Shown here in pieces: positions 20,159 to 28,956 of a stretch of 64,000 nt of DNA. Within the stretch, counting starts at the first letter, position 1. The number at the start of each line of letters is the position of its first letter. This stretch comes from Tidjanibacter sp. (GTDB lineage: Bacteria; Bacteroidota; Bacteroidia; Bacteroidales; Rikenellaceae). The DNA lies in NCBI GenBank assembly GCA_017631375.1, contig JAGBTK010000054.1, positions 27,656 through 91,655 on the forward strand, read 5' to 3'. The notes under the pieces are model-generated. The model saw nothing but the letters and a program-made list of their open reading frames with translations. It was not told where the DNA came from and ran no database searches. A program made the translations under genes and the position numbers.

Positions 20159-22573
20159 CTACCCAATAATCTGCAACTTAGCAAACTTATTGAGCAGCGT
20201 CTTCTTGCCGGCTGCTGGATTATCGAAATTGACAGTCACTTTAATATCGTTTGCCAACGGCTCCACCTCTACCACGCTGCCCTGTCCGAACTTGGGGTGG
20301 CTCACTCTGTCGCCCACCTTGGGTGCACCCGAAGAGGTCGCAGGAGTTGTAGGGGTTGCAGGGGTTGCAGTGGGTGTTATCTTGCGTAGCGATGCGGGGC
20401 GAGGAGGCTCTATGGGGCGTGATTGTGCGGAGCGGGCACTCTCCTGCTTAGGCTGGTAACCGCCATAGCGTGAGTCACTTGCGCCACCTGTTCCGCCAAA
20501 CATGCGGCCACCGTAACCACTCTCCGAAGAGCGATTGTTCGCACCATACTGACGACGCAGACGCTCCAGGGGGCTATCCTCATTCTCCTCATCGGGATCA
20601 AAACGGAGATCAAGATATTGTTGGTCAAGCTCTTTCAAGAATCGGCTAGGGCGGCAGAACTCGGTATTGCCCCACTTATAGCGGGTCTGTGCAAACGACA
20701 AAGTAGCCTGTCGCTCGGCACGGGTGAGAGCCACATAAAACAATCGTCGCTCCTCTTCGAGTTGTGCCTCATCCCCCATCGATCGGAGCGAGGGAAAGAG
20801 TTGCTCCTCCAGTCCCACGATAAAGACGGTGTCGAACTCCAATCCCTTCGAGGCGTGCACGGTCATCAGCGTAACGCGCGCTGCGCCATCGCCCTCCTTA
20901 TCCATATCGGTCAGCAGAGCCACATTCTGGAGCCACTCCTCAATGGTCGGCTCCGCAGGCTCGCCCTCCTCGGCGGGTAGTTGGCTCTTCTCCTTGGTGA
21001 ACTCCTGCATCGAGTTGAGCAACTCCTCAACATTGGCTTTTGCATCGGCTCCCTCAGGACCTGCCATAGTGAGGCTATTGAGAATACCCGAGCGGGTAGC
21101 AACCATCAAACCGAACTCATAGAGGCTCTTCTCGGTGCGACCGAGAGCAATCTCGGTAATCATAGCGACAAACTCCTTCACCTTGCCACCCAGTACCTTC
21201 CACTCAGGGCTGTCGGGGGTAAGCGAGGCGAGTGCCTCCCAGATACTCATCCCACGCTCAGTAGCGAGGGTGCGCAGTCGGCTCTGAGTAACATCGCCTA
21301 TTCCACGCGCAGGATAGTTGACAATGCGGAGGAATGCCTCATCATCTTTCGGGTTGACAATCAGGCGAATATAGGCAAGCATATCGCGAATCTCCTTGTG
21401 GTCGTAGAAGGAGCGACCGCCATAGATGCGATATGGGATATTGTTTCTGCGCAGCGACTCCTCCAGGGCGCGCGACTGTGCATTTGTGCGATAGAGAATG
21501 GCTATCTTGTCCCACGCGATATCAGCTGTGCGGTTGGCTACGCGGATTGCCGAAGCCACCATCTGCGCCTCCTCGCTATCGGTGTAAGCACGCAGAACAG
21601 CTATCTTCTCGCCCTTCACATTCTCCGAATAACTCTGTTTGCCGATGCGGTGTTTGTTGTTCTCTATCACACTGTTAGCGGCATTGACAATGGTCTGTGT
21701 CGAGCGATAGTTGCGCTCCAACTTATAGAGTTTGGCATCGGGGAAGTCGTTACGGAAGCGGAGAATATTCTCCACCTTCGCACCTCGGAACGAGTAAATA
21801 CTCTGCGAGTCATCACCCACCACACACAGACGGGAACCGCCTTCGCCATTCGCCAGACGACGCAGAATGAGGTACTGAGCATAGTTAGTATCCTGATACT
21901 CATCGACTAACAGATAGCGGAAACGGTCGCGATACTTCGCCAAAATCTCAGGATGGTCGCGGAAAAGGATGTTGATATTTACCAGCAGGTCATCAAAGTC
22001 CATCGCATTTGCTGCGCGGCAACGAGCATCGTAGCGTTTGTAAATCTCAAAGATGTGCGGACGGCGTTGCTCGCGATCCTGACCGACAAGAGTAGCATTT
22101 GCCTCGTAGGCTGCCGCGGTGACAAGATTGTTCTTAGCCAGCGAGATGCGAGCCTGAATATCGCGAGGCTTATAAGTCTCGTCGGAGAGGTTCATCTCCT
22201 TGATAATCTTGCTGATAAGATTTTTGCTCTGGTCTTGGTCGTAGATTGTGAAGTTATCCTCATAGCCCAACGCCTTGCCCTCAAAGCGGAGTATCTTTGC
22301 AAAAATCGAGTGGAAAGTGCCGAGCCACAGATAGCGACTACCCTCGCCAATCAACCCCTCGACACGCTCACGCATCTCGCGTGCCGCCTTGTTGGTAAAG
22401 GTGAGCGCGAGGATTGCACGAACAGGCACGCCCTGCTCAATCATATAGGCAATGCGATGGGTCAGCACACGGGTCTTGCCCGAGCCTGCTCCGGCGATAA
22501 TCAGGGCGGTGTGGTCGTAGTTTTCCACAGCACGACACTGCTCAGGATTGAGGTTGGTTAATATATTCGACAC
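20159..22573 (-). CDS. UvrD/PcrA-type superfamily 1 DNA helicase
   Basis: This 3'-to-5' helicase acts in nucleotide excision and mismatch repair and in removing proteins from DNA. The 804-residue product has Walker A GAGSGKT near the start, motif Ia LTFTNKAAREMRER, DEYQDTN (motif II), QSIYSFRGA (III), the RNYRST motif (IV), VTLMTVHASKGLEFDTVF (V) and VALTRAE (VI). The last 60 residues form the Tudor-like PcrA C-terminal domain (VGDRVSHPKFGQG), after a Ser/Pro/Thr-rich linker. A -7 box (22606-22613) lies just upstream. It is called pcrA or uvrD in different species; I leave the symbol open. Confidence 0.96.
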   Translation of the reverse strand: MSNILTNLNPEQCRAVENYDHTALIIAGAGSGKTRVLTHRIAYMIEQGVPVRAILALTFTNKAAREMRERVEGLIGEGSRYLWLGTFHSIFAKILRFEGKALGYEDNFTIYDQDQSKNLISKIIKEMNLSDETYKPRDIQARISLAKNNLVTAAAYEANATLVGQDREQRRPHIFEIYKRYDARCRAANAMDFDDLLVNINILFRDHPEILAKYRDRFRYLLVDEYQDTNYAQYLILRRLANGEGGSRLCVVGDDSQSIYSFRGAKVENILRFRNDFPDAKLYKLERNYRSTQTIVNAANSVIENNKHRIGKQSYSENVKGEKIAVLRAYTDSEEAQMVASAIRVANRTADIAWDKIAILYRTNAQSRALEESLRRNNIPYRIYGGRSFYDHKEIRDMLAYIRLIVNPKDDEAFLRIVNYPARGIGDVTQSRLRTLATERGMSIWEALASLTPDSPEWKVLGGKVKEFVAMITEIALGRTEKSLYEFGLMVATRSGILNSLTMAGPEGADAKANVEELLNSMQEFTKEKSQLPAEEGEPAEPTIEEWLQNVALLTDMDKEGDGAARVTLMTVHASKGLEFDTVFIVGLEEQLFPSLRSMGDEAQLEEERRLFYVALTRAERQATLSFAQTRYKWGNTEFCRPSRFLKELDQQYLDLRFDPDEENEDSPLERLRRQYGANNRSSESGYGGRMFGGTGGASDSRYGGYQPKQESARSAQSRPIEPPRPASLRKITPTATPATPTTPATSSGAPKVGDRVSHPKFGQGSVVEVEPLANDIKVTVNFDNPAAGKKTLLNKFAKLQIIG

Positions 22574-22605
22574 TTTTTTTACTCTCTTTTTCCATTTTCT
22601 TTGGG

Positions 22606-22613
22606 CAAATATA
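22606..22613 (-). promoter_or_regulatory. -7 box of the pcrA/uvrD-nth operon
   Basis: The minus strand reads TATATTTG, an exact TAnnTTTG match, 33 bases before the helicase start. A clear -33 TTTG is not visible. Confidence 0.55.
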
Positions 22614-22667
22614 CGCCGAAAAAGGGTCGTTAGAAAGTATTTTTTACTATTTTACCTCAAAAATTCC

Positions 22668-22675
22668 TATCTTTG
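22668..22675 (+). promoter_or_regulatory. -7 box of the moxR/bat operon
   Basis: TATCTTTG matches the -7 consensus exactly. It implies a leader of about 120 bases before the moxR ATG, containing two small hairpins, among them CCCGCC/GGTGGG at about 22742-22757. Confidence 0.6.
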
Positions 22676-22803
22676 TATGTTGTTCCGGTTTTAACTATCA
22701 GCCTAACAATAAGTAGCGAAATTTTTCGTTTAAAATTAAACTCCCGCCAAGGGTGGGTACAGCAAAGCGACAAAAGAAAAAGACAAAATATAACACAAAA
22801 ACT

Positions 22804-23802
22804 ATGAACGAAGTAGTAAACATCAAGGAACTCAACGAGCGCATTGAGCGCGAAAGTGTCTTTGTCGATGCTCTGAATATGGAGATTGGCAAGGTTATCG
22901 TTGGTCAGAAACACCTGATTGACACACTGTTGATTGGTCTTCTCAGCAACGGTCACATCCTCCTGGAGGGCGTTCCCGGTCTGGCTAAGACACTCGCAAT
23001 CACCACCCTGTCGCAGGCTGTCGATGCCAAATTCAGCCGCATTCAGTTCACACCCGACCTTCTCCCCGCCGATGTTATCGGTACTCTGATCTACTCGCAG
23101 AAGCAGGAGGAGTTCACAGTGAAGAAGGGCCCCGTATTTGCCAACTTTGTGCTGGCCGATGAGATCAACCGCTCTCCCGCAAAGGTGCAGAGCGCACTCC
23201 TCGAGGCGATGCAGGAGCGTCAAGTAACCATCGGCGACGAGACCTTCGCACTCCCCCGCCCCTTCCTCGTGCTGGCAACCCAAAACCCCCTGGAGCAGGA
23301 GGGTACCTATCCTCTGCCCGAGGCGCAGGTCGACCGATTTATGATGAAGGTGAAGATTACCTATCCCAAGAAGCAGGAGGAGCGCGACATTATCCGTATG
23401 AACCTCTCGGGTGCAGGTATGCCCAAGCCCAACCGCGTAATCACCCCCGACGACATCGTCAAGGCACGCGAGGTTGTGAGCGAGGTATATATGGACGAGA
23501 AGATTGAGAAGTATATCATCGACATCATCTTCGCCACCCGCGAGCCTCAGGAGTATGGCCTCGGCCACCTTGCTCCTATGATTGCCTACGGTGGTTCGCC
23601 CCGTGCAAGTATCTCGCTGGCCAAGGCATCGAAGGCTTACGCCTTTATCAAGCGCAGAGGCTATGTGATTCCTGAGGATGTGCGTGCCGTGTGCCACGAT
23701 GTGTTGCGCCACCGCATCGGCCTGACCTACGAGGCAGAGGCCGAGAATATCACCACCGAGGAGATTATCACCGAGATCCTCAACGCCGTAGTGGTACCCT
23801 AA
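22804..23802 (+). CDS. MoxR-family AAA+ ATPase
   Basis: MoxR ATPases are chaperone-like proteins that act with VWA-domain partners. I choose the ATG at 22804 (MNEVVNIKELNERI, 332 residues); the frame is open 17 codons further up, but that part is lysine/threonine-rich with no family match. Walker A appears as GVPGLAKT, Walker B as VLADEINRSPAKVQ, and sensor 1 as LATQNPLEQEGTYPLPEAQ, all hallmarks of the MoxR family. It heads the operon of DUF58 and Bat-type VWA genes, which are its expected partners. Confidence 0.94.
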   Translation: MNEVVNIKELNERIERESVFVDALNMEIGKVIVGQKHLIDTLLIGLLSNGHILLEGVPGLAKTLAITTLSQAVDAKFSRIQFTPDLLPADVIGTLIYSQKQEEFTVKKGPVFANFVLADEINRSPAKVQSALLEAMQERQVTIGDETFALPRPFLVLATQNPLEQEGTYPLPEAQVDRFMMKVKITYPKKQEERDIIRMNLSGAGMPKPNRVITPDDIVKAREVVSEVYMDEKIEKYIIDIIFATREPQEYGLGHLAPMIAYGGSPRASISLAKASKAYAFIKRRGYVIPEDVRAVCHDVLRHRIGLTYEAEAENITTEEIITEILNAVVVP

Positions 23803-23828
23803 AGAACTAACCGACAGTTAGATAAACA

Positions 23829-24716
23829 ATGAAAGAGGAGAAGAGCAGCGAGATTCTCAAACAAGTTCGCAAAATTGAGATCAAGACACGCGGATTGTCG
23901 AGCGACATCTTTGCGGGTCACTACCATAGTGCCTTCAAGGGACGCGGTATGGCTTTCAGCGAGGTGCGCGAATACCGCGTGGGCGACGATGTGCGAGATA
24001 TCGATTGGAATGTCACAGCGCGCAGCAACAAGCCCCACATCAAGGTATTTGAGGAGGAGCGCGAGCTGACGATGATGCTGATGGTCGATGTGAGTGGCTC
24101 GCGTGGCTTCGGCTCGACAGAGCGCATCAAGAAGAACCTCCTCACCGAGATTGCTGCCGTGCTCGCCTTCTCGGCCTCCGAGACGGGCGACAAGGTGGGA
24201 TGCATCCTGTTCAGCGACCGCATCGAGAAGTTTATCCCTCCCAAAAAGGGGCGTTCGCATATCCTGATGATCATCCGCGAGCTCATCGAGTTTACCCCCG
24301 AGAGTCGTGGCACATCGCTCGCTGAGCCGGTGCGATATCTGACCGGTGCGCTCAAAAAGCGAGGCACAGCCTTCCTTATCTCCGACTTCCTCACCACCCC
24401 CGCCGACACCACAGCCTTTGAGGAGAGCCTGCGTATCGCATCCTCCAAGCACGATATAGTCGGCATACGCCTCTACGATCCACGCGAGGCGGAACTACCC
24501 GATGTGGGAATTGTTGAGATGAAGGATGCCGAGAGTGGTGCAGGAGTATGGGTAGATACCTCCTCGCGCGCAGTGCGCGAAGAGTATACCGCTGCCTGGA
24601 ACCAACGCACCGAGGAGATGGAGCGACTGCTCCGCCGCTGTCGGGTAGATGTGGCAACCGTAGCAACCAACGAGGACTATGTCAAGTCGCTCATCAAACT
24701 TTTCAAACGCCGATAA
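23829..24716 (+). CDS. DUF58 domain protein (VWA-like, MoxR partner)
   Basis: The 295-residue product carries the DUF58 signature (GMAFSEVREYRVGDDVRDIDWNVTAR) followed by a von Willebrand A-like fold with MIDAS residues DVSGS. It has no signal peptide or membrane segment, so it should be cytoplasmic. DUF58 proteins almost always sit beside MoxR; their molecular role is unsettled. It starts 26 bases after moxR. The last residues (VDVATVATNEDYVKSLIKLFKRR) match the common C-terminus. Confidence 0.92.
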   Translation: MKEEKSSEILKQVRKIEIKTRGLSSDIFAGHYHSAFKGRGMAFSEVREYRVGDDVRDIDWNVTARSNKPHIKVFEEERELTMMLMVDVSGSRGFGSTERIKKNLLTEIAAVLAFSASETGDKVGCILFSDRIEKFIPPKKGRSHILMIIRELIEFTPESRGTSLAEPVRYLTGALKKRGTAFLISDFLTTPADTTAFEESLRIASSKHDIVGIRLYDPREAELPDVGIVEMKDAESGAGVWVDTSSRAVREEYTAAWNQRTEEMERLLRRCRVDVATVATNEDYVKSLIKLFKRR

Positions 24717-24727
24717 AAAGAGCATAA

Positions 24728-25771
24728 ATGGCTAATATACTAAAACATACGCTCCGTGCGCTAATCGTTTCGGCACTGCTGTTGCTCCCGCTGCGTGTGG
24801 CTGGCACTGAACAGCAGGAGGAGGGAAACTACCCATCGGTACACATCTCTCTTGCCCCCGATTCGATTCTGATTGGCGACAGGGCAGTGATGAAGGTCGA
24901 GGTGGAGAAGGACTTTACTCAGGTGGTAAATCCTCCCCAGTTTGAGAACAACATTATTGGCAATGCGATTGAGATTCTTGCCATCGCTCCCATCGACACC
25001 GCAGAGGTGGCAACCCGTCGTCATCGCATAACCTACAACTATGTGTTGACAAGTTTTGAGGAGGGCACTTTCAGCCTCTCCAACTTCCCCGTACTCTACC
25101 TGGACAAAAACATCACCGACACCCTCTACGCACCCGAGAGCATAGCCCTCACCGTAGGCACACTCTCGGTCGACACGCTCAACACCACAATCTACGACAT
25201 CAAAGCCCCCATCGAGACCCCGCTCCTATTGGGCGAGGTGCAGGGCTACATTGAATTCATATCACTCGCAGGCATTGTATTGGCAGCCATTATCTACCTG
25301 ATAGCCAACCGCAAACGCAAAGAGAAAGCCGAGCTGAGCCGAGCACTCCCCACCGAGCCGCCACATCTCAAAGCGATCCGCGAGCTGGAGGCACTCCACA
25401 ACCAGAAGATTTGGCAGAACAACAAGCACAAGCTCTACTACACCCGTCTGACAGATATTCTGCGCGAGTATCTCTTCGGTCGCTACGAGATCCGAGCGAT
25501 GGAGATGACCTCTGACGAGATTATGGATGCGGTGAAAGAGATCACGCTGAGTGCCAAGAATTCGGGCGATCTGAACAAGATACTCCGACTTGCCGACTAT
25601 GTAAAGTTCGCCAAGCACATACCCACCCCTGAGGAGAACGAGGAGGCCTACTATGCTGCCTACTACTTTGTAGAGGAGACCAAGCAGGTGGCCGAACAGA
25701 TGACAGGCGAGCCTGAGGAGATGGTAGTTGACATAACCCCCGCAGCAGTCGAGGAGAAAAAGAGTGAATAG
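24728..25771 (+). CDS. Membrane protein of the Bat operon (BatD/DUF4381-like position)
   Basis: The 347-residue product has an N-terminal signal (residues about 8-26), a beta-rich exported domain (30-170), one membrane helix (GYIEFISLAGIVLAAIIYLI, about 176-196), and a cytoplasmic helical part with a conserved-looking KLYYTRLTDILREYLFGRYEI segment. This layout resembles proteins that lie between DUF58 and the VWA genes in other bat operons and part of BatD. I do not know its function. It starts 11 bases after the DUF58 gene and ends 2 bases before the TPR gene, so it is translated as part of the same transcript. Confidence 0.8.
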   Translation: MANILKHTLRALIVSALLLLPLRVAGTEQQEEGNYPSVHISLAPDSILIGDRAVMKVEVEKDFTQVVNPPQFENNIIGNAIEILAIAPIDTAEVATRRHRITYNYVLTSFEEGTFSLSNFPVLYLDKNITDTLYAPESIALTVGTLSVDTLNTTIYDIKAPIETPLLLGEVQGYIEFISLAGIVLAAIIYLIANRKRKEKAELSRALPTEPPHLKAIRELEALHNQKIWQNNKHKLYYTRLTDILREYLFGRYEIRAMEMTSDEIMDAVKEITLSAKNSGDLNKILRLADYVKFAKHIPTPEENEEAYYAAYYFVEETKQVAEQMTGEPEEMVVDITPAAVEEKKSE

Positions 25772-25773
25772 AG

Positions 25774-26580
25774 ATGAGAAGTAGCAGACATACCTTCATT
25801 TTGCGCACCGCCCTATCTGCGGTGTTGCTCCTATGCCTCCACACCTCGCTCTCGGCACAGCTCTTCCCCGAGCGCAAGCACATACGCAGTGGCAACAAGG
25901 CATACGAGGCACTCGACTATGCCGCTGCCGAGCAGGACTATCGTCAGGCACAAATCGACACCCCCACCTCGCCGGAAGCAGCCTTCAACCTTGCCGACGC
26001 ACTCTACAAACAGGAGCGATACGAGGAGGCGGAGAACACACTCAAAGCACTGAGCGAGAAGCCCGAAACCCTGACCGCAGAGCAGGCAGCCAAGGTGTAT
26101 CACAACCTCGGCAACGCCCAATTCCAACAGCAGAAGCTCTCTGAGGCTCTCGAGTCATTCAAGCAGGCGCAGCGCATAAACCCCGACGATCTGGAGACGA
26201 AATACAACCTCGCCTACACCAAGAAACTCTTGGAGCAGCAGCAGAACAACGACAACCAGCAGCAACAGCAGCAGGATGACAATCAGCAGCAGGGCGGAGA
26301 TAACAACCAGAATAACCAAGACCAAAATCAAGATAACAACCAGAACAACGACCAGCAAAACAACGAGGGCGACAACCCCAACGATCAGGATGGCGATGGC
26401 AAGGACGACCGTATGGAGGACACCCCGCCCCCGCCCTCGCGCGACTACGGCGACTCGCAGGTGAATCAGGCCGAGGCAGAGCAGATGCTCAACGCCGTAC
26501 AGCAACAGGAGGACAAGACTCGCGAAAAAGTAAACGCACAGCAGGCAGTAACAGTCGCCCCCTCCGGCAAAAACTGGTAA
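25774..26580 (+). CDS. batC: BatC-like TPR protein with Q/N-rich tract
   Basis: The 268-residue product has a signal peptide (FILRTALSAVLLLCLHTSLSAQ, cleavage near residue 29). Tetratricopeptide repeats follow (about 40-150: AAFNLADALYKQERYEEAENTL, VYHNLGNAQFQQQKLSEALESF). A tract of almost only Q, N and D covers about residues 152-207, and the C-terminal part is charged with PPPP. BatC proteins are periplasmic scaffolds of the Bat complex. Here it precedes the two VWA genes, whereas in other Bacteroides-type operons it usually follows them. Directly after its stop begins a 66-base repeat pair. Confidence 0.85.
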   Translation: MRSSRHTFILRTALSAVLLLCLHTSLSAQLFPERKHIRSGNKAYEALDYAAAEQDYRQAQIDTPTSPEAAFNLADALYKQERYEEAENTLKALSEKPETLTAEQAAKVYHNLGNAQFQQQKLSEALESFKQAQRINPDDLETKYNLAYTKKLLEQQQNNDNQQQQQQDDNQQQGGDNNQNNQDQNQDNNQNNDQQNNEGDNPNDQDGDGKDDRMEDTPPPPSRDYGDSQVNQAEAEQMLNAVQQQEDKTREKVNAQQAVTVAPSGKNW

Positions 26581-26740
26581 GTCGCAGACTCTTTTCCATT
26601 GAGGAGTGTAGTTGGGGATCAGAAGGTAATCGCCTCCGTACTACTCTTAGTGGGGAAAGTAGTTTAACTACTAAGTCGCAGACTTCTTTCCATTGAGGAG
26701 AGTACTTGGGGATTGGAGAGTGGTTGCCTCCGTACTACTC
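26581..26740 (+). repeat. Duplicated 66-bp element between batC and batA
   Basis: Copy 1 (26581-26646) and copy 2 (26675-26740) align over 66 bases with no gap and 11 differences, about 83% identity, period 94. Both directly follow TAA (in copy 1 the batC stop codon) and both end GCCTCCGTACTACTC. Each could fold by pairing the 3' GTACTACTC with GAGTGTAGT (copy 1) or GAGAGTAC (copy 2). The piece between the copies holds AGTAG-TTTAA-CTACT. I do not recognise the element. Confidence 0.85.
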
Positions 26741-26799
26741 AAAAAGAGTTTGGCCTTGTTGGCTATGGTAGCCCTTGCGGGCAATTGAAACTGAAAGAA

Positions 26800-27792
26800 A
26801 TGGAAAAAAACTTTAATAACCCTGAATTTTTGTGGCTATTGGTGCTATTGGTGCCGATGGTGGTGCTCTACATTTTGCGCGTAAGGCGTGGTGGGGCAAC
26901 GCTCACCATCTCCGACACCTCCACAGCGCGCAGATTGCCACGCACAGCGCGTTACTACCTGCGCCATCTACCTTTTGTGATGCGTGCAGCGGCAGTTGCA
27001 CTTCTTATCGTTGCTCTCGCCCGTCCGCAGAGCAGCGAGCAGGGCAGCCTCACCTCCACGCAGGGTATCGACATCGTTCTGGCGATGGACATCTCGGGTA
27101 GTATGTTGGCACGCGACTTCGAGCCCGACCGTATAACTGCGGCACGCGAGGTTGCGGCAAACTTCATCGTTGACCGTCCGAACGACCGCATCGGTCTTGT
27201 GGTATTTGCGGGCGAGAGCTACACACAGAGCCCTCTGACCACCGACAAGAGCTCGCTGCTGACACTACTCGGACAGGTGCAGAGCGGTGTGATTGAGGAT
27301 GGAACAGCCATCGGCAACGGCTTGGCAACGGCTGTCAACCGACTGAAAGATAGTGAGGCGAAGAGTAAGGTGACAATTCTGCTCACCGATGGTGTGAACA
27401 ATAGCGGACAGATAGCACCCCTGACAGCCGCCGAGATTGCAAAAGGCTATGGCATAAAGGTTTACACGATTGGCGTGGGCACGCGTGGTCTTGCGCCCTA
27501 CCCCGTATATGATATGTGGGGTCGTCTACACTTCCAGCAGATGGAGGTCGATATTGACGAGCAGGTGCTCACCGATATTGCCGACCTGACGGGTGGTAAA
27601 TACTTCCGTGCGACAGACCGTAAGACTCTTGCCGAGATCTACGACGAGATTAACACCCTCGAAAAGACCAAGATAGAGACTGACGAGTTTGTAAAATATA
27701 CCGAGCTCTACCGCAATTGGTTGCTTGCCGCGCTGTTGCTCCTTGTGGGCGAGGTGTTAGTGCGCAAACTGCTGCTCAAACAAATCCCCTAA
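26800..27792 (+). CDS. batA: BatA-like VWA-domain membrane protein
   Basis: I choose the ATG at 26800 (MEKNFNNPEFLW, 330 residues), because this start gives the standard BatA layout; the open frame further up runs through the 66-bp repeat. A membrane helix at about 10-25, a second at about 55-75 (VMRAAAVALLIVALARPQ), a VWA domain with MIDAS DISGS, T in the GTAIGN loop and TDGVN, and a final helix (NWLLAALLLLVGEVLV). Bat proteins were named for aerotolerance in Bacteroides fragilis. The VWA domain faces the periplasm. batB follows after 68 bases. Confidence 0.92.
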   Translation: MEKNFNNPEFLWLLVLLVPMVVLYILRVRRGGATLTISDTSTARRLPRTARYYLRHLPFVMRAAAVALLIVALARPQSSEQGSLTSTQGIDIVLAMDISGSMLARDFEPDRITAAREVAANFIVDRPNDRIGLVVFAGESYTQSPLTTDKSSLLTLLGQVQSGVIEDGTAIGNGLATAVNRLKDSEAKSKVTILLTDGVNNSGQIAPLTAAEIAKGYGIKVYTIGVGTRGLAPYPVYDMWGRLHFQQMEVDIDEQVLTDIADLTGGKYFRATDRKTLAEIYDEINTLEKTKIETDEFVKYTELYRNWLLAALLLLVGEVLVRKLLLKQIP

Positions 27793-27860
27793 AATCCTAA
27801 ACCCTAATCGCAAAACCTAATCGCAAGGCCTCCCTACCTGCACACCCAAAATGTACAAAA

Positions 27861-28889
27861 ATGTTTAGATTTGAAAATATAGAATTTCTCTACCTTCTGC
27901 TGCTGATACCGCTACTTGTCCTGCTCAATATCTGGGCTCGCAAGGAGCGTCGTCGTCGCCTGGAGCGATTTGGCAATCTCGATACCCTGCGCTCGCTGAT
28001 GCCCGACGACTCGCCCCGCAGACGCACCTTCAAGTCGTTCCTCTTTCTTGCCGGCTTGTCGCTGGTCATCATCGGCTTGGCACGTCCGCAGATTGGCTCC
28101 AAACTCAAAGAGGTGGAGCGTGAAGGTATTGAGATTATGCTCGCCATCGATGTTAGTAACTCAATGCTTGCCGAGGACTTTGAGCCCAATCGTCTGGAGC
28201 GCACCAAGTATGCCGTAGGCCGTCTGTTGGAGGGTATTCAGGAGGATAAAATTGGCGTTATCATCTTTGCGGGCGATGCCTATGTTCAGCTCCCCATCAC
28301 GGGCGACTATGTCACTGCGCGCAACTTCGTATCGCAGATTTCGACCACTGCCGTAAGCAAGCAGGGTACAAATATGGCAGCCGCTATCGATCTGGCAGCC
28401 AACTCCTTCTCCTCGCAGAGCGAGGGTAGCCGAGTAGTGGTGCTCATCACCGATGGCGAAAACCACGAGCAGGATGCACTTGCCTCGGCTGAGGCTGCTG
28501 CCGAGCGTGGCATCAAAATCTACACTATCGGTATCGGTACGCCAGAGGGTGCCCCCATCCGCATCGGCAACGAGTTTATCCGCGACGAGAATGGCGAGAT
28601 GGTGGTGTCAAAACTCGACGAGAAGGCACTCGAGGAGATTGCTCTCACTACGGGTGGTGCCTATATTCGCGCCGACAATCGCTCGATGGGTCTGCAAGAG
28701 ATTATAGAGCAGATAAATGCCACCGAGAAGTCGCAGTTCACAACCCAGATTTTCGAGGAGTTTGACGAGAAATATCAGTACTTTGTCGCTGCGGCTCTGA
28801 TCCTGATCCTTCTGGAGATGGTGGTGCTGGGCAGGAAGAATCACCTGCTTGCGCGCTTCAATATATTTGCTCAGGAGAAAAAAGAGTAG
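27861..28889 (+). CDS. batB: BatB-like VWA-domain membrane protein
   Basis: The 342-residue product is a paralogue of the preceding gene. It has helices at about 9-24 and 57-74 (LFLAGLSLVIIGLARPQ), a VWA domain with MIDAS DVSNS, the GTNMAAAID loop and TDGEN, and a C-terminal helix (FVAAALILILLEMVVL). BatA and BatB are thought to form a complex with BatC. The 68-base gap before it is C/A-rich with CCTAA-like repeats. It ends 67 bases before murA. Confidence 0.92.
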   Translation: MFRFENIEFLYLLLLIPLLVLLNIWARKERRRRLERFGNLDTLRSLMPDDSPRRRTFKSFLFLAGLSLVIIGLARPQIGSKLKEVEREGIEIMLAIDVSNSMLAEDFEPNRLERTKYAVGRLLEGIQEDKIGVIIFAGDAYVQLPITGDYVTARNFVSQISTTAVSKQGTNMAAAIDLAANSFSSQSEGSRVVVLITDGENHEQDALASAEAAAERGIKIYTIGIGTPEGAPIRIGNEFIRDENGEMVVSKLDEKALEEIALTTGGAYIRADNRSMGLQEIIEQINATEKSQFTTQIFEEFDEKYQYFVAAALILILLEMVVLGRKNHLLARFNIFAQEKKE

Positions 28890-28956
28890 CCGAAAGGGCG
28901 AGAAATACCACAAAAATTGTTATCTTTAACCCAAGAAAACTAATTATCGGGAAACA

